Shown: piece after piece, positions 12,160 through 25,400 of the stretch
Layout: each line of letters starts with the position of its first letter
Position numbering within the stretch: position 1 is the stretch's first letter
NCBI GenBank assembly: GCA_947579665.1
Contig: OX388350.1
Location: 1,860,001 to 1,924,000 of the forward strand
Length of the DNA: 64,000 nucleotides
Source: Sympetrum striolatum
Lineage: Eukaryota; Arthropoda; Insecta; Odonata; Libellulidae
Reading direction: 5' to 3'
Translations under genes and position numbers: made by a program
The notes under the pieces: generated by a model
The model's database searches: none
Seen by the model: the letters and a program-made list of their open reading frames with translations, nothing else
Told to the model about the DNA's origin: nothing

Positions 12160-12700
12160 GGATATCGTCATTAAGTGTAGAAAACCCATAATTATATAAA
12201 TTACAGATGCATGTATTTTCTGGCTCTGGAAATTAAACGCAACAATGGAATCATTATTAGATTTTCACTTCTTTTAATTACTTTGTTAAAGTGGTTATAA
12301 TTTAAAATTGCACTCCAAGAAAATTGTTTGTAACTAACAGGGACCACAAGGAGAGTTAACAAACTCTGCATTTCCCTCATCTTTAAGACAATTGCAAAAT
12401 AACTGCAATAGAAAATCTCAGAATTCATAGCTCAACAGATTCTGAAAAGAATCCTCTGTGATTTAAAAACATTTTTAGCAATTAACTTAATTACAGATCT
12501 ATCAACTTCTTTCGAATGCAATTTCTTCGAGTCAATTTAAAGAATTCAAAACTTATTTAATTCTAGGAGAATCTAAGAGATAGGAATACCCATCGCCTTG
12601 CAACAAATATAAGACTAACTACGCAGCAATAAAAAGTGAAAGAATAATAGTTAAAGAAAATATATTTTTCAATGGCTCCAAAAGGAACAAATACACAAAT

Positions 12701-13218
12701 TTATTCTTCTTGCCTGAAGATCTCTGTTATAGCCAGGACTCCTAAGGATAAAGATAACATACAGTTTAAAATTATATTCACTAATTTAGGTTAAGACCAT
12801 TTATTTTTTCTGATCAAACTGTCTATATTATTTCATTTTAAACCAAGAAGAAATTTTTGAAATAGAATCAACCTGAACATGCTTTCAGAAATTTAATTCT
12901 ATGGAATATTGTATTAGGAGATAGTATGTTTACACACTTACTCCGCGTTACATTTTTGAGATCTTCTGATTCCATTTGATATTCACCAATCTTAAAGCAG
13001 CCATCTTCTCCAACTGACATTACAAAAATGGAATATTTTAAGTATCTTCAAACAGAGTTAAGACATTCTCGATAGATTTGACATAATCAAGAAGACATAT
13101 TATCGAAGTACCATAATACTTTAGCAAAACAAATTTACTTACTCCATAACTCATTCATGATAAACAATGCAATTCTCCAGAAAAATCTTAGAAAGTAGAG
13201 GAACACCACCATGTTTAC
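12701..13218 (-). CDS. Possible small three-exon gene, 60-residue product of unknown function
   Basis: Exons are 13218-13143 (ATG at 13212), 13013-12942 and 12741-12701 (stop TAA at 12703-12701). Both donors are GTAAGT. Acceptors are TGTCAG and CCTTAG, and both junctions are phase 1, giving exactly 61 codons. The stop codon overlaps AATAAA. The product has a strongly hydrophobic, aromatic N-terminal 22 residues (VVFLYFLRFF...), which could be a membrane anchor. A charged remainder follows (GEDGCFKIGEY, then ESEDLKNVTRR). An acceptor-like TTACAG precedes exon 1, so an upstream exon may exist. I recognise no family. It could instead be a non-coding transcript. Confidence 0.35.
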
Positions 13219-15475
13219 CTGTAACAATGCACAGGAGTAAGTAAATAAGCATAGCTTTAAAGAAAAGAATTCTTTACTCCTTTATTGACTGATCATACAC
13301 AATTCGACCTTTTTGGGTAGTAAGAGACGTGGCTTAGATGCACACATCCCAACTATTTCAGTCATTAATCCTCTAATTATTTGAGTAAGTCTCTAGCGTG
13401 ACATAAAATTGCTATGGGAAAAAGATTAGATTGTGATCTGCTTTTTAATTATTGCACCTGAAGAAACAATGCCTTTACGAGTAACACTTAAGATGGTGAT
13501 CACAGAATCAATTATTACTGGCATCATACATCTGATACAAGAAATGGATATAAACTGATCAAAAAGGTACTTGGAATTGAAAAAATAGAAGATTGAACCA
13601 AATTCGCCGGAAGGGGGATAAACTAATGCAAGCACACTCCTACAGACATCGCATTACTTCAGTTGGTGCATAAGATTTGAGAACATGTAGAGGAACTAAT
13701 CATCAAATATATGTTTTAAGAGAGATAATGGAGAAGTTTTATCAATATAACCTAATATTACAGATTTTAAAAGATAACTTGAAATAGCTTTCTCATATTG
13801 TTGACTAAACCAGCTGAATATGTGATCCAACCAATAATGATGAGAGTAATAAGAATGGCCATGATTGATAGTGAATGAAGGGAAGAATAGTAAGGGAGAA
13901 GAATTTCAATTAAATAGAGGGGTGAAACAGGGAGATGGGCATGTTTTTAAATTCAACGATGTAATAATTTGTCCATCAATCCATTTTTAAATTCATTGAT
14001 GGACCCGTCATATTGAATTTTTATTCACCAATGGATCTACGATGCTTTCCAATTATGTCCATTTTGCTTAATTACCGATGAAGAGCCAGTGGTTCTGATG
14101 ACAGTAGCGGGTAATTCAAATTTTTATTTCCACAACCTCATAAAAATCCAGTAATTGGCAACTTACAAGGGGAGATATAACGTATTTATAATGCAACGAT
14201 CTACAAACATCCATGTGCTATTTATGTTTTACCGAGGTTTAAAGAATTACGGAAATGGAAAAAGTTGTACATGCAAAAGGAGTCATCTTTTTAAACAGCA
14301 GATAAACCAGCAGACTGTCCTTAAATTCATCAAGAATCCTTCAAAGTAATCAGACAAATGCAAATCAGATTGATGCAATCCATCACTCATCAGATGAATT
14401 TCAAAACATGCCCTATATTCCTTTCATTTGGTATTGAATAGGAAAAATAAGATCAATTAGAACGCCACCACAATGACATTATCCACAAGGATAATGGCAT
14501 GAGAGTGAGTAGATATTTTAAATCTTAAGATGATATGAATATCATTAAGTAAATTGGCTAGTCACAGTTGTACATTGTTTTTAATTGAAGACTTACTAAA
14601 GTTATATTTACATATTTTATTCAGTTATTAGAGTAATTATTAATTCATGATTACATTGGTAGTGGAGAGGTGCACAAGAGAATCCAAATAAACACTTATA
14701 AAGAGCAATCTAGTTTTTAAATATATTATACTCTAAACTGTTGTTGCTCCAAATTTGTAATGATATACACAAGAAGGTCAGGGCTAGCAGGAATTGGCTT
14801 TTGAATACAGGAAGTTAGAATTCTTGGGAGGCACCAAATTTCTTTCAAAAATGTTTAGGGTGGCAATTTTGGTTTTAGAAGCCGATAACATTGTGCATAG
14901 TACAGGTTATAATCAAATTACTTAAAATGACACAAATACATATTTAAAATCATGGAAAAATTAATTACTTCATTTCAAGTTTCGGTGAAAATTACATGCT
15001 GAGCAGATAGATCAACGGTTTAAGTCAAAGAAAAGCAATGCTTATATAATTATTGATTAAGCATCACATAATACAAATATCTTCAGAATATACACTGTTG
15101 ATACCATCTACTCAAAAATTATTATGAAATCATAAATCCTAAGTACTCAATAGAGGTTGATTCGGAGTTTGAAAATTAATGAAATTTAATTTGTGGATAC
15201 ATAGTCTTACATTCAAATGTTTTTGACTGATATACACGAAAAATACATTATGAGAGAATAGGTTAAAGATATGCATTTAGGAATGAAGTAATAGAAAATT
15301 TAAAAAAAATACTGATCAAGGCAGATTAAAGAACGCTGATTTAGTAAACAAATGAGGAAGTAAATTGTTTATAGTCTTAAAACATATATCATGTTTGTAA
15401 GAGCACAGCTTAACTTTTTAAAAAATTTCAATGACTATACCCGCAGCAAATATAAACAGGAGAGAGTTGCATTCA
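13219..15475. other. AT-rich intergenic DNA
   Basis: I see no gene in this stretch. A 69-codon minus frame at 13426-13635 contains a possible exon (acceptor TATCAG near 13537) that I could not connect in phase to anything. Confidence 0.4.
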
Positions 15476-15481
15476 TTTATC
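15476..15481 (-). terminator. Variant poly(A) signal of the AIRIM homologue
   Basis: GATAAA on the minus strand, about 20 nt past the stop codon at 15504-15502. Confidence 0.35.
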
Positions 15482-15501
15482 TTTCCTAAAATTAGGAAAC
15501 T

Positions 15502-16094
15502 TCAATATTGGAAAGGATACAAGGCATGATAAAGGCGACGGAAATCTTGAATCCACTCGATCATTTGCAGGAATGAGGGACAATCGGAACTGCCATCACA
15601 TATTATTTCCTGGTTTTCAACTACAGTTAAATCACCGACATTTTCCAAAGATCTAAGAGCACGAAGCTCAAACCTTTCCAATTCGGTGTTATTGCTTTTG
15701 AACTCTTCCCTGAAATGAAAAACGTTTCCGTTACAAGGACGAATTACAAAGAAATACATCGAAAACAACTCTTATACATTATCTGATATAGCACAGCTAT
15801 TTCCTTTTCAATACATTGTTTAATTTTGAATAATAGGTTGCCTTTTATCCCCGGTATCTTTCCAATTGGCATGTCATCTATTTCAGCCCTGAAAATAATT
15901 TTTCCTTAGGTTCAATAAGTAAATATGAGGAAATTACTTTTTTAGACAAACCTCTTGACGCAATACAGTTGTTCGGAGAAGTTCCGAATTTTTTCAACAG
16001 GCCCTAAACTTCTATCCAAAAGACCGCTTACAACATCTCTATGCTTGACTAGTTGCTTGAAAAAATCAAGTAGTGATTTTCTAAGCGGCTCCAT
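15502..16094 (-). CDS. AIRIM: AIRIM (C1orf109) homologue, ribosome-maturation factor
   Basis: Three exons on the minus strand: 16094-15952 (ATG 16094-16092), 15888-15778 and 15709-15502 (stop at 15504). Introns are 63 and 68 bp. Both junctions are phase 2 and close exactly, giving 153 residues. The protein is helical. The tail PSFLQMIEWIQDFRRLYHAL matches the signature Met-Leu-Glu-Trp-Leu-Gln-Asp region of vertebrate C1orf109. The preceding helices and the PIGKIPGIKGNL loop sit where that family has its 'FEDVPALRAFPDLKERL' segment. In humans the protein partners AFG2-type AAA+ ATPases and CINP in a complex linked to late 60S ribosome maturation and replisome turnover. The human protein is about 50 residues longer at the C-terminus. 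Either this homologue is shorter or a last exon was missed. It starts 351 bp from LPCAT, head-to-head. Confidence 0.7.
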
Positions 16095-16445
16095 CATTCA
16101 TTTTAAATGAACCGCTTGAAAACGATAATCACAGCCACATAGTGAGATATAATTTTAACAACCTAGAGGAATGTGAGCTTAAATCTTCCTTTACAGCTCA
16201 CACGAATACATGCGAATACATTAACGCTTGGTGGGCGATACCAAGGTGCTTGCGCTTCACAACGTTCACAACTTTTAAGACGCTGACGCCTTACTCGGGA
16301 TTCGTTTGAACTAAGGGACATTACCCGCGAGAGTCGACATACTCTTGAGGCGAGCAGACTCTCTGCAGTTAGCTTGAGATCGTGCTCCGAAGTCGAGCAC
16401 CTGAACCGTTATGTGAAGTGAGGGCATCCGAGGATCAGACGAAGC
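16095..16445. promoter_or_regulatory. Shared bidirectional promoter, AIRIM homologue / LPCAT
   Basis: Only 351 bp separate the two divergent start codons. The right-hand half (about 16190-16445) is richer in GC and CpG than the surrounding AT-rich DNA, and I see no TATA box. This is the usual form of a broad housekeeping promoter. Transcription start sites cannot be read from sequence. Confidence 0.55.
16411..16416 (+). promoter_or_regulatory. Minimal start-stop uORF (ATG-TGA) in LPCAT leader
   Basis: An ATG followed directly by TGA lies 29 nt before the LPCAT start codon. It would be in the mRNA leader if transcription begins upstream of it. The main ATG (16446) has A at -3 and G at +4, a strong context. 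Confidence 0.4.
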
Positions 16446-19400
16446 ATGGATGGGAAGCCGATAGCCGAGGACGAGCCGGGTTACGGCGGAGAGCTCACTA
16501 ATCCTTTTGTTCATCGCTTAGAACTCTCAGGAACTTATGAAAAAATCAAGGTAATTAACAAAAACCATACTTTAAATTTGGCTTAAAGAATTCAAATCAA
16601 GTAAAGAGCAATCGCCGCTCGACTTCAATTTCCAAAGCAGAACGTTTCCTGAATCGTAAACACAGGGTCAACATTTCGCGCTCGGCAATTGTTGCTTCAT
16701 CTGTATTGTTGAGCAGGACTAAACAAATTAATTTTAGGACCTATTCTTTAAAATAAACCAAAGTTTGAAATGTTTCGCATCTTCTTTGACACACTTGCTA
16801 GTGATTGGGGACACTTTCCAAAAGTAGCAACCAACTATAACTTCAATCTGCTCATTTTCTTCTCTTTCGAGATACTGATACCCAGAAAATTTTTTTAAGT
16901 AATGAGTGGATACTAATTTACAGCCATTCTTATAATGAAGCTTTGTAATTAGGGAGAATGCTGATGAATTTCGAAGCTTATACGGTAATACATGATTTTC
17001 TTCCTCATAAGTATTGAATCACGAATCCTCTTTCATTGAAAAAAAAATGAGGAATTCACTATCATTATGCTTTGAAGATCCTAAATTTAAAAACTAAAGA
17101 TTAAAACATTATTTCTCGAACATCATGATTAAAATTATTTCGTCTAAGATTACTAGTTATCGCTATATAGTAGAAATATTTAACATCGAAGATGTTCTTT
17201 CGATTCGTTATTTATTTAATTTATTATTCAAATTGCAAATAAACATCATTTGCACCAAAAATCAGTCACACTGAGATAATTTAAGATGTATCTAGAATTT
17301 TGCATTATTCTCTCTGTTGAACATAATTAATTGTATTAAAGAATTGTTATTCCCGCTGAGCTTGAGCTGAGCTATACCAAGTAATAAACGAAATATCTTG
17401 GAATTTTGATTTTAAAAGATTTCTACCCGTATTTGCTTAAATATTCTCCGAATTCTAAGTGCGCCGCACACTTAAGCATACCTTCGTTAACTTAAATTCT
17501 AGTGCAAATAATTAAAGATAGGACCACCAAGCATAAAATTAAAATTTGAAAACTATTTCGGTTTTATTCGATTTAGTTTCGTTGTCGAATCCGTAGCGGT
17601 CGTTTCGTCGCGGCGTATTGCGCTCATGGAATCAAAAACTATAGCTCTATACAAGATATTGTATATAAAAACGGAAAATGAAAACTTCAGAATTTTCTCA
17701 AATTCTCTCGTGACTATTCCTTAGTCAATTGAGAAATAAAACGTTTTGGGCGACATAAATTGGGCTGCGAAAACAAATTCTTCCGAAGTTTCTTAAGTAT
17801 GTTTTTTATTTGTTTTTGGTTTCTTCAAATCAAATCGCACATTATTCAGATCCATGCTAATGATAAAAAGAGAGACTGAGAAAATGAATCAACATTGGAT
17901 TGGAAATGAGTAATGGAAGCTTTAAAATTATAAAGTCATTCAAATATCATCAAAAATTATGCTGAAATCGAAAAATGCAAACGTCTAATCTTGGTTACAC
18001 CCTTTCGAAAGGTGATTTGGGATGAGATGACTGGAAATTTAGAGCGCTCTGTAAACTGGAATGATCGGCACAACGACGGCCCACGGATTGGGAAGCACTT
18101 TCTTAAACTTATGCTCCAAATTTCGACCATCGCATTTTCTATGACCCTAATTCGTTAGCTATTTATATTTTAACCAAGTCTAAAACCACCAACAATTCAA
18201 ATTTAAGAAAAAAATAATTATGATTAGAACAGGGATACTTATTTATTCAGAATTAACTACAAAATTGCTTTTCGAGAATCCATAAAGCTTGCCTATGATG
18301 GCTGATACCATAGCTAAATAAAATGCTACAGTTATATGTTTCCATAGCAAACTTTTAGTGCAAACGTAATGTATCTGTATTCCTATAGCATTATAGTATT
18401 TCTATTTTAATGTTTCAGAAACATAATTCCAGTCACTGAGTTTTTTCTGCCGCTTATTCCGTATTTACACCAATATTTGCCTTCTCTTTAAAAAGACATT
18501 ATTATTATTATCTAATGAAATCCGATTTAAAATTTTTATTTTTCACTGAATGAATATTACTGCAGTTAAAGTTTGCTTGTGTTAAAAGTAATTTCGTGCA
18601 TACAATTTACGATATTGCAAAACTGTTTCATAAAAATTAATGGTTACTTTATTGATATTTTAATATCGTAGCGAGAACCAATATTTGGTCAGGAAATGTT
18701 ATGTTAGGTTGTTTGATATCATTGCTGTCTTATTCCATCGCAAACTATTCAAATTGCTATTTACATGCGCCACTTCTCGTCTTGAATTCCACTAAAACTA
18801 CGCTGTTAAGCATCTGCTTTGCAAATATTTTGCTAATTCAAATTAACTTATATTCCCAATGTAAAGAAAGGAAAGCTGAGACAGGGCTGTTTAGATGATA
18901 GAGGTTTAAAATCTCCAATAGCTGTTATTGTCGGCGTTCCTCTTCTCATTCCCCGGTATTCCGAGAAAACAAGAAAGGACACCGCACTTTTTGAGAGCAC
19001 TCGAGTACGTTTAATTCGAAAAGTAAATTGAAATCGCTTAATGAAATGCAGTTCTTCATCATTCTTGCTTTTATATGATCTTGCAAGTAAGGAAGATTAA
19101 TAATAACTAAATTTTCATAAAGATTCTAATAAAATGTTTATTCATCCATGCATATTAAAGTTGATATTAATACCGCTCTGTTTTCTACATTATTTTAAAT
19201 TGAATCTGTTTTCCCATTCGAGGGTTCAAACTGAAACTTTTTCAGACGTAAAACTGACCGTTTCCCTCGTGGAAATTATAAAGATTGAAGGGATAAACAT
19301 ATCCTACAAACTCTGAAGTAACAGCTCATTTACAAACAATCCTCTTACTTTGCATGGAATAAGCAGTGGGATTGGCCAACGTAAGACATAGAAAAGATCG

Positions 19401-22400
19401 GCCTATGGTTGTATATTGGACCAAAGAAGAAATCCTTGCGTACCGAAAGTAAGGGAAACTGCATAATAACAATTTGAAAGTATAATTCGAAAATAAGCGT
19501 ATTGGGATTCTTGCGGACAACAAATAAAACCGAATCAAATTATTGTGCTGCAAAGTTACGAGTACACTAGTTATCCGCAAACCTGCGTTTGCGAATTTGC
19601 ATATCCTCCGGTTATATATTAAGTCACACATAATGCGCGAGCATAGCCTTTTATTATTAGTAAATAGTTTAGCCAATAAAATACTCTTGAAATTCAGTCA
19701 GATGAATTATCTAGAATTGTGAATTTAGAATACTTAATATAAGCTTAATGTTGAAATTTCTCTTTTAGCGTGGTCCATAACACTTTTTAGGACCTGATTT
19801 ACTGAAGGACCCGTAAGTGCGACTTCCGTATTTTTTTATTTAAGTTCGCGTTGCAAGTTGACCTTCAGGCCAGGTGGCAATGTTTGCGGGGAACATTAAA
19901 ATGATTTTAAGCCTGGCATTCGCCCAAAGACGGGAGGGAAACCCCTCCAAAAGCCTCCCGTAGGCTGTACAATTAAACTAGTATATATATATTACAAGTA
20001 CGAAAAATAAAATCATAAATCATGAATAAGAACTATCATACTTACATAAATATATATGAGATCTGTCAATTAACTACAGTAATACAGTACAAGGTAGAAT
20101 ATCCATATAGTCACATACATAAAAATAGATTGATGGAATATAACAATACAATGTATTCGTGAAGTTTCTGAATAATGTATCCCCTGAGGATATCGAGGGA
20201 GTATCTTACATTGAAAAATCCTGAGAACTTCATTAGCACGACAAGAAAATGAGTTGCGACAATGAACATCTTCCGAATCACCTTAGGTTTACTTAAATGG
20301 GATTACGTTTACATTTCCATTGACAGTTCTTACAAAAAGCTCTTTAATGTTATCTTGCCTCGCGAGTGTTTCCCATGCCAATCTGCCATCTTTCAGATGT
20401 TCCGGTATTAATACAAACGCAACTGTCTGACGGACGACTAAAGAATTAATCAGATTTGAATTGATGCCGGTGCCATTATGGGGAAGGAAGGCGTGTTTCA
20501 GAGATGTATATTAGGAAGCAAAATGCAGTTGCAAATATCTTTGCGTGTGAGACAGTATTAAAACTAGAAAGTCTTTTGCAAACTAAATACTACTTATTTT
20601 AATATTAGTCATCCGTTATTTGGTACGAGTAAGTAGAGATGAGTCACATAACCTGATGTGCTAAATAGAGAGCGAGGAGTAATGTCGCTAAAAGAAGCAA
20701 ACATTCTGTAGATCTAGCAACAAAATTGCTGAATTGGCAAATGCGATTATCTCTCCTATTATTACCTTTCTCCTCTTACATTCCATTTAAACAGGATCCA
20801 CTCGAGCTGCACAAGAAGGGAAAAATAGTGACTTGCTGGGACTCGAACCCAGGTCTCCCACTTTCCGATCAGGCATTCCTGCCCGGAAAGTGGTAGAGCT
20901 GCCAAAATCAAGCAAAATCTTTCGTCACGGGCTCTTCCATCAGCACATCGCCATGCGTAAAACGATGAATGATATAATTACGCGATCGCTCGAAGAAGAG
21001 GTAACGGAAATATAATTAAGAGGAAGTAATCTTCAGTTAGCGAATTTCTCATCCACGCACAGAAGCCTTCAATTAATTTTCCTCGTTATAAATACAGAGC
21101 TTTTCACCGTTTTTTCTGAAAATTGGGCAGCTAATGGACCACGATAACACCAAGTGTTTTATTCAGATCTTCATAAAACGAGTTGAACGCAAATTCATAT
21201 AGACTGATTTTTATTTCTACTCGTTTAAATGCCACGGAATTGAATCTCGTTTTCATCTCAGCTACTTTGGAGATTGTATCAATGTATTAATTCTAATCCA
21301 CCATTCGTATCATCGACAGTGAACATTCATTATTGTGGATAAATGAAATAATTTCTGTGAAAAATTGAATTATAAAAGAGCTTAACTCTTACGTTAGGCG
21401 GCAGTTGGAGGTGTAAAATGGGAAATGATGGGACCACTCCTTTGATGATATCGCAAAATAAGCTATTCATTCGGAGCATGAGGATGAGCCAAAAAATAAT
21501 GATAGCGAGTTGTTACTACAGCAAATATCCATATGTTTGGATATCACGACAACATGGTATTTAACTAGCCAACAGAAGAGAATTTAGAGGCTTATTTAGG
21601 TATAGAATTAAGATACTTATATGAGTTATTACACGAAATCGTCCAAAAATAGCAAGTTCCTAATTCTGAATTGACGTCATCTAAGATCATTCGAAGCATT
21701 TCGAACGGAGTAAAGGGATTGGTTATTACATAAGTAATCTATGTTTTCTTCTTGAATACTAATTCAGTTGTAACTTTTTCTGATATCACGTATTTTTAAT
21801 TGTAAACAAATCCCATAGACATATCCTGATGGACACTTGAATCCGCTGAAGCCGCTCGAAGTTAAATTGATTCCATATGGAACTGTGAGCAAACACTTGA
21901 ATAAATGTCTTGATATTCGATATATTTTATCAATAATATTTCACATTCCACTCATTTCGTTCTCATGTATTCTAATATATATTTCGCATATAACTAGAAG
22001 GGTTCGATTTTATATAAAAATAGATGTCTGACACTACGATAATATGAACGTTTGAACAAAAAAGCTAATCTGTCCACTTTGTTGTGCACGGGCACTTTTA
22101 TTCAAACAACCAAGATATATTTCCGTGAAGCGTTGTTGGAAATATCTAATGATTATGGACCTCGTAAAATCACTGCACACGACAGTAACAATAGCTTTAT
22201 GCAAAATATATTTCCAGGAACTTTTTGAAGACGTATTTCAAAGGCCGCACTGGGTCACGGACGAGCGGACGTCTCACTTTGTGGGCCACAGTTTGCGGGG
22301 CACATGCCATTACTCATTTTTCTCAGGTGTCTTCGTGATTTTTTCATTGACAAACCACACGTCTGTTTATCCAAAAAGAACTCAATAACAATAGATGTTA

Positions 22401-25400
22401 TTGGATTGTCGTGAAAATAATAATGCAATAAACTAAATAATCCAGAAGTAAGAGTTTTGTTGCATGTACTGTTACGCTTCTGAGAATGCAATGTCTTTCA
22501 CTCATTAGAACACGAGAAGAGCTGAAACGAGCTAATTTCCATTTCACCCGATTCTTTAGAATACCAACTAATTTTTGCGAATTCCTCTTGGTGATTCTGA
22601 TTATTCATACGCCTGATTCAGATATTTTCATATACTTTCGAATTGTCACTCACACTCACTTTGTGACCTGACTTAAAAATAAATTATCTATATTTAATCT
22701 TGAAATTAAGAGAAAATTATAAGTGTTCTTGACTGACAGAAACCAAATGAAGATCAGCATTTCTTATATCATTATAGTGTGCCCCATGCGTTGTAAGTTA
22801 AGAAATATTTATTATTTAATTGCTCCAAATTACGCATATTCATTAATAATCTTGTTAAAATAACATCAAATATTCATCAGCTCTTGAACTGCTGAACTCA
22901 TATTTAGACGTAGTTATGTTGTCTCCTATGCTCGGAGCACCTTTATAAATGCACGAATAAAAATTTAAAAATTAAAATTATTGAAGTATTTAGTATGAAT
23001 CAGAACTAGCAGAATCCATTTTGTTTCGGTCGCTTTTACTTTGCGTACACGCACACGTATCCTCCGAAAATTTGGAGGCACAGTCAATCAGTCTTTAAAT
23101 ACATCATGAATTCTTGGGCCATTCACGTATCCCCCCCCACATCTCCTTTCCTCGAGGACCTTGAACTACTTTCTTACCGTAATCCTCTGGCGTGGGTAGT
23201 GAGAACCACGGAAATGCGGTCTTCCTTAATACACACACACGAATCAATCACGCTGCCCTCTTTCGGAATTAGCACGTTCATGCCCTCCTTTATTCACAAT
23301 ACACTTCCAAACTTTCTTATTCTGGAACACTTCTTTCGCCGAAGACATTCATTCCTATTTATTCTTTGAGCCCATCTCTTCAGCATTCGTTATCCACTCC
23401 AACCATTTCCATCACATGTTTTCCTCTCCTTTTATAAACATTCGAATTTTCTTCATTCACCATATATGCCATTCTACTTCCGCCCACCCTTTCTATTTGT
23501 CCAATCTGTTACACCCCATTCATACTGATCACACAGACATTCTTTTGATCCACATTTCCCACTCCTTATCGACTCTTTATTCCACACATAATCCATTCTA
23601 ACCTCCTTCAGTTTACTCACACGCATCTCCTAACTGTTCAAACTTTCGCTTCAACTACCTACTGAGCGCAAATGCAAAGATTAACTGTTAGAACGTTGAG
23701 AGGATGCTCATCGAGAGTCAAAGAAATAGCTTATTTTTCTCCCGCGTCTGGAATACTGCTGTGCGGTTTGGGACCCGCACGATGTAGGTTTAGTCTCAGA
23801 TTTAGTGATGGTCCAGCGTAGAGCAGCCCGATTCGTTTGCGGGGATTTCAGGTTTGATAGCAGCGTTACGGCAATGATAGAGTCCCTCGGTTGGAATTCA
23901 CTACAGAAGATCTGAATATCGTCGGAAACTTTTCGAAAAGTTCATTCGTTCAGAATTTATAGACGAAGTAAGTGAAATGTTAGTGCCAGTAAGGAGCGAA
24001 CGTGATCTCCGAGAGGCATCGACGAAGCATTATAGGGAAGTAATCGCAAGGATGGATATTTATTTTTGGTCGTTTTTTCCCCTGGCTATTAGAGATGCTA
24101 ATAGCGATGAATGAATAATGGTGGTGTATTACACCCCCTGCCATGCGCCTCTAGTGGCTTGCAGGGTATATATCTAAATCTAAATGCAGCCGTTTTGACT
24201 CTCTCGATCATAATCGTCAATTAATCACAGAGCAACGTTCAGATTCATACACAGCTAACCTTCGTCCTTCGTCAATAACCTTCTTAAGCCGAACCATTTT
24301 ATATCAACTGCAGGTGTGGCGATCGGGCGTCACTTAATTTAGACGGAAGTCCTTCTACCGGAAGCTCTCTCCTTCTTCCTCGTATTTTGCAATGATTTAC
24401 TTATCCTATTTGTTTTTAGGATCCTTCGTCTTTTCAAAGACTTATTTCGGCACAAAACTCATTCAAAGCAACACAGATTGGAAAAATTAATGCAACAAAT
24501 TTTAGTAATGCAATTCTCTCAGATTTTCATAGTCAAAGTAGCGAGGGAGGAAGTTACCGGAATTAGAGCTTTGTCCCATCCGGAACGGTTTAAAATTAAA
24601 ATGGTGCCAAGCGATAAAAATACTTATAGAAACATCTAACAATTAATTAAAGAAACACAATGTAATGACAATATTGTAAAACCCCCGAAACCTAGAACAC
24701 CTCGTCACACACTCGTCTTCGTGAATTAGAATCCGTTTGTTTACACAAATAACATCAAGTCGTTTCAATTTTCAATCAACGATGATATTCAAAGTAAAAT
24801 TTTATTTTTCAACAGTTTAAGCACGGTAATATTTCAATAACCGCTTTTTTCGGAATATTGAGTTTTAATATCTTTTCCACCAAAAGAAACTAGCATTACA
24901 ACGAATTTAAATTCTCATTAACTTTTTCCGAAGTAGGTAGTCTTAAATACACGGCGGATTGACGCTCTTGAGTGAAAGAAGAACGCATTTTGTTTGAAAA
25001 TTAAGTAAATATTGACGAAAGACAGTATTTTGCTAGCTATATATTGAATCAAATCCATGTTAGTTGTTTCCAACTCACAAATAGTGCAAATCACCAAAGG
25101 CAATAGCGTTGTCCCCAATTAGATAACAGATGCGCTGCCATTATTCAGCCCTGAGGCCGTATTCAATCTCATTCCCTCCATCTTCAGCTAACAATGACTT
25201 TGGAGGGGAAATGTGGCTTACAAGATGAGGTGTCCTTGTTTTCCTCTCTGAGCCTTAATGCTATGGGTGGAATGCATATGTAGCCCTATAAATAATACTT
25301 AACGCAGAATTAAACAAGGATCGGTTGACACTCATCATCTCTTTTATTTCTCTAACTTTCAGTTTAGCATACCCAGAAACAAGACTCATCGTTTACTGAT

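Noticed and set aside
13426..13635. Extra exon for the 60-residue gene or the AIRIM homologue
   Set aside because: A candidate acceptor and open frame exist, but no junction in phase with either neighbour could be found.
16311..16514. 67-codon minus frame at the promoter
   Set aside because: It is the antisense of LPCAT exon 1 and its leader, where GC-richer DNA keeps frames open.
20826..20905. tRNA gene
   Set aside because: The T-arm is perfect but no full cloverleaf or acceptor stem forms; a SINE relic fits better.
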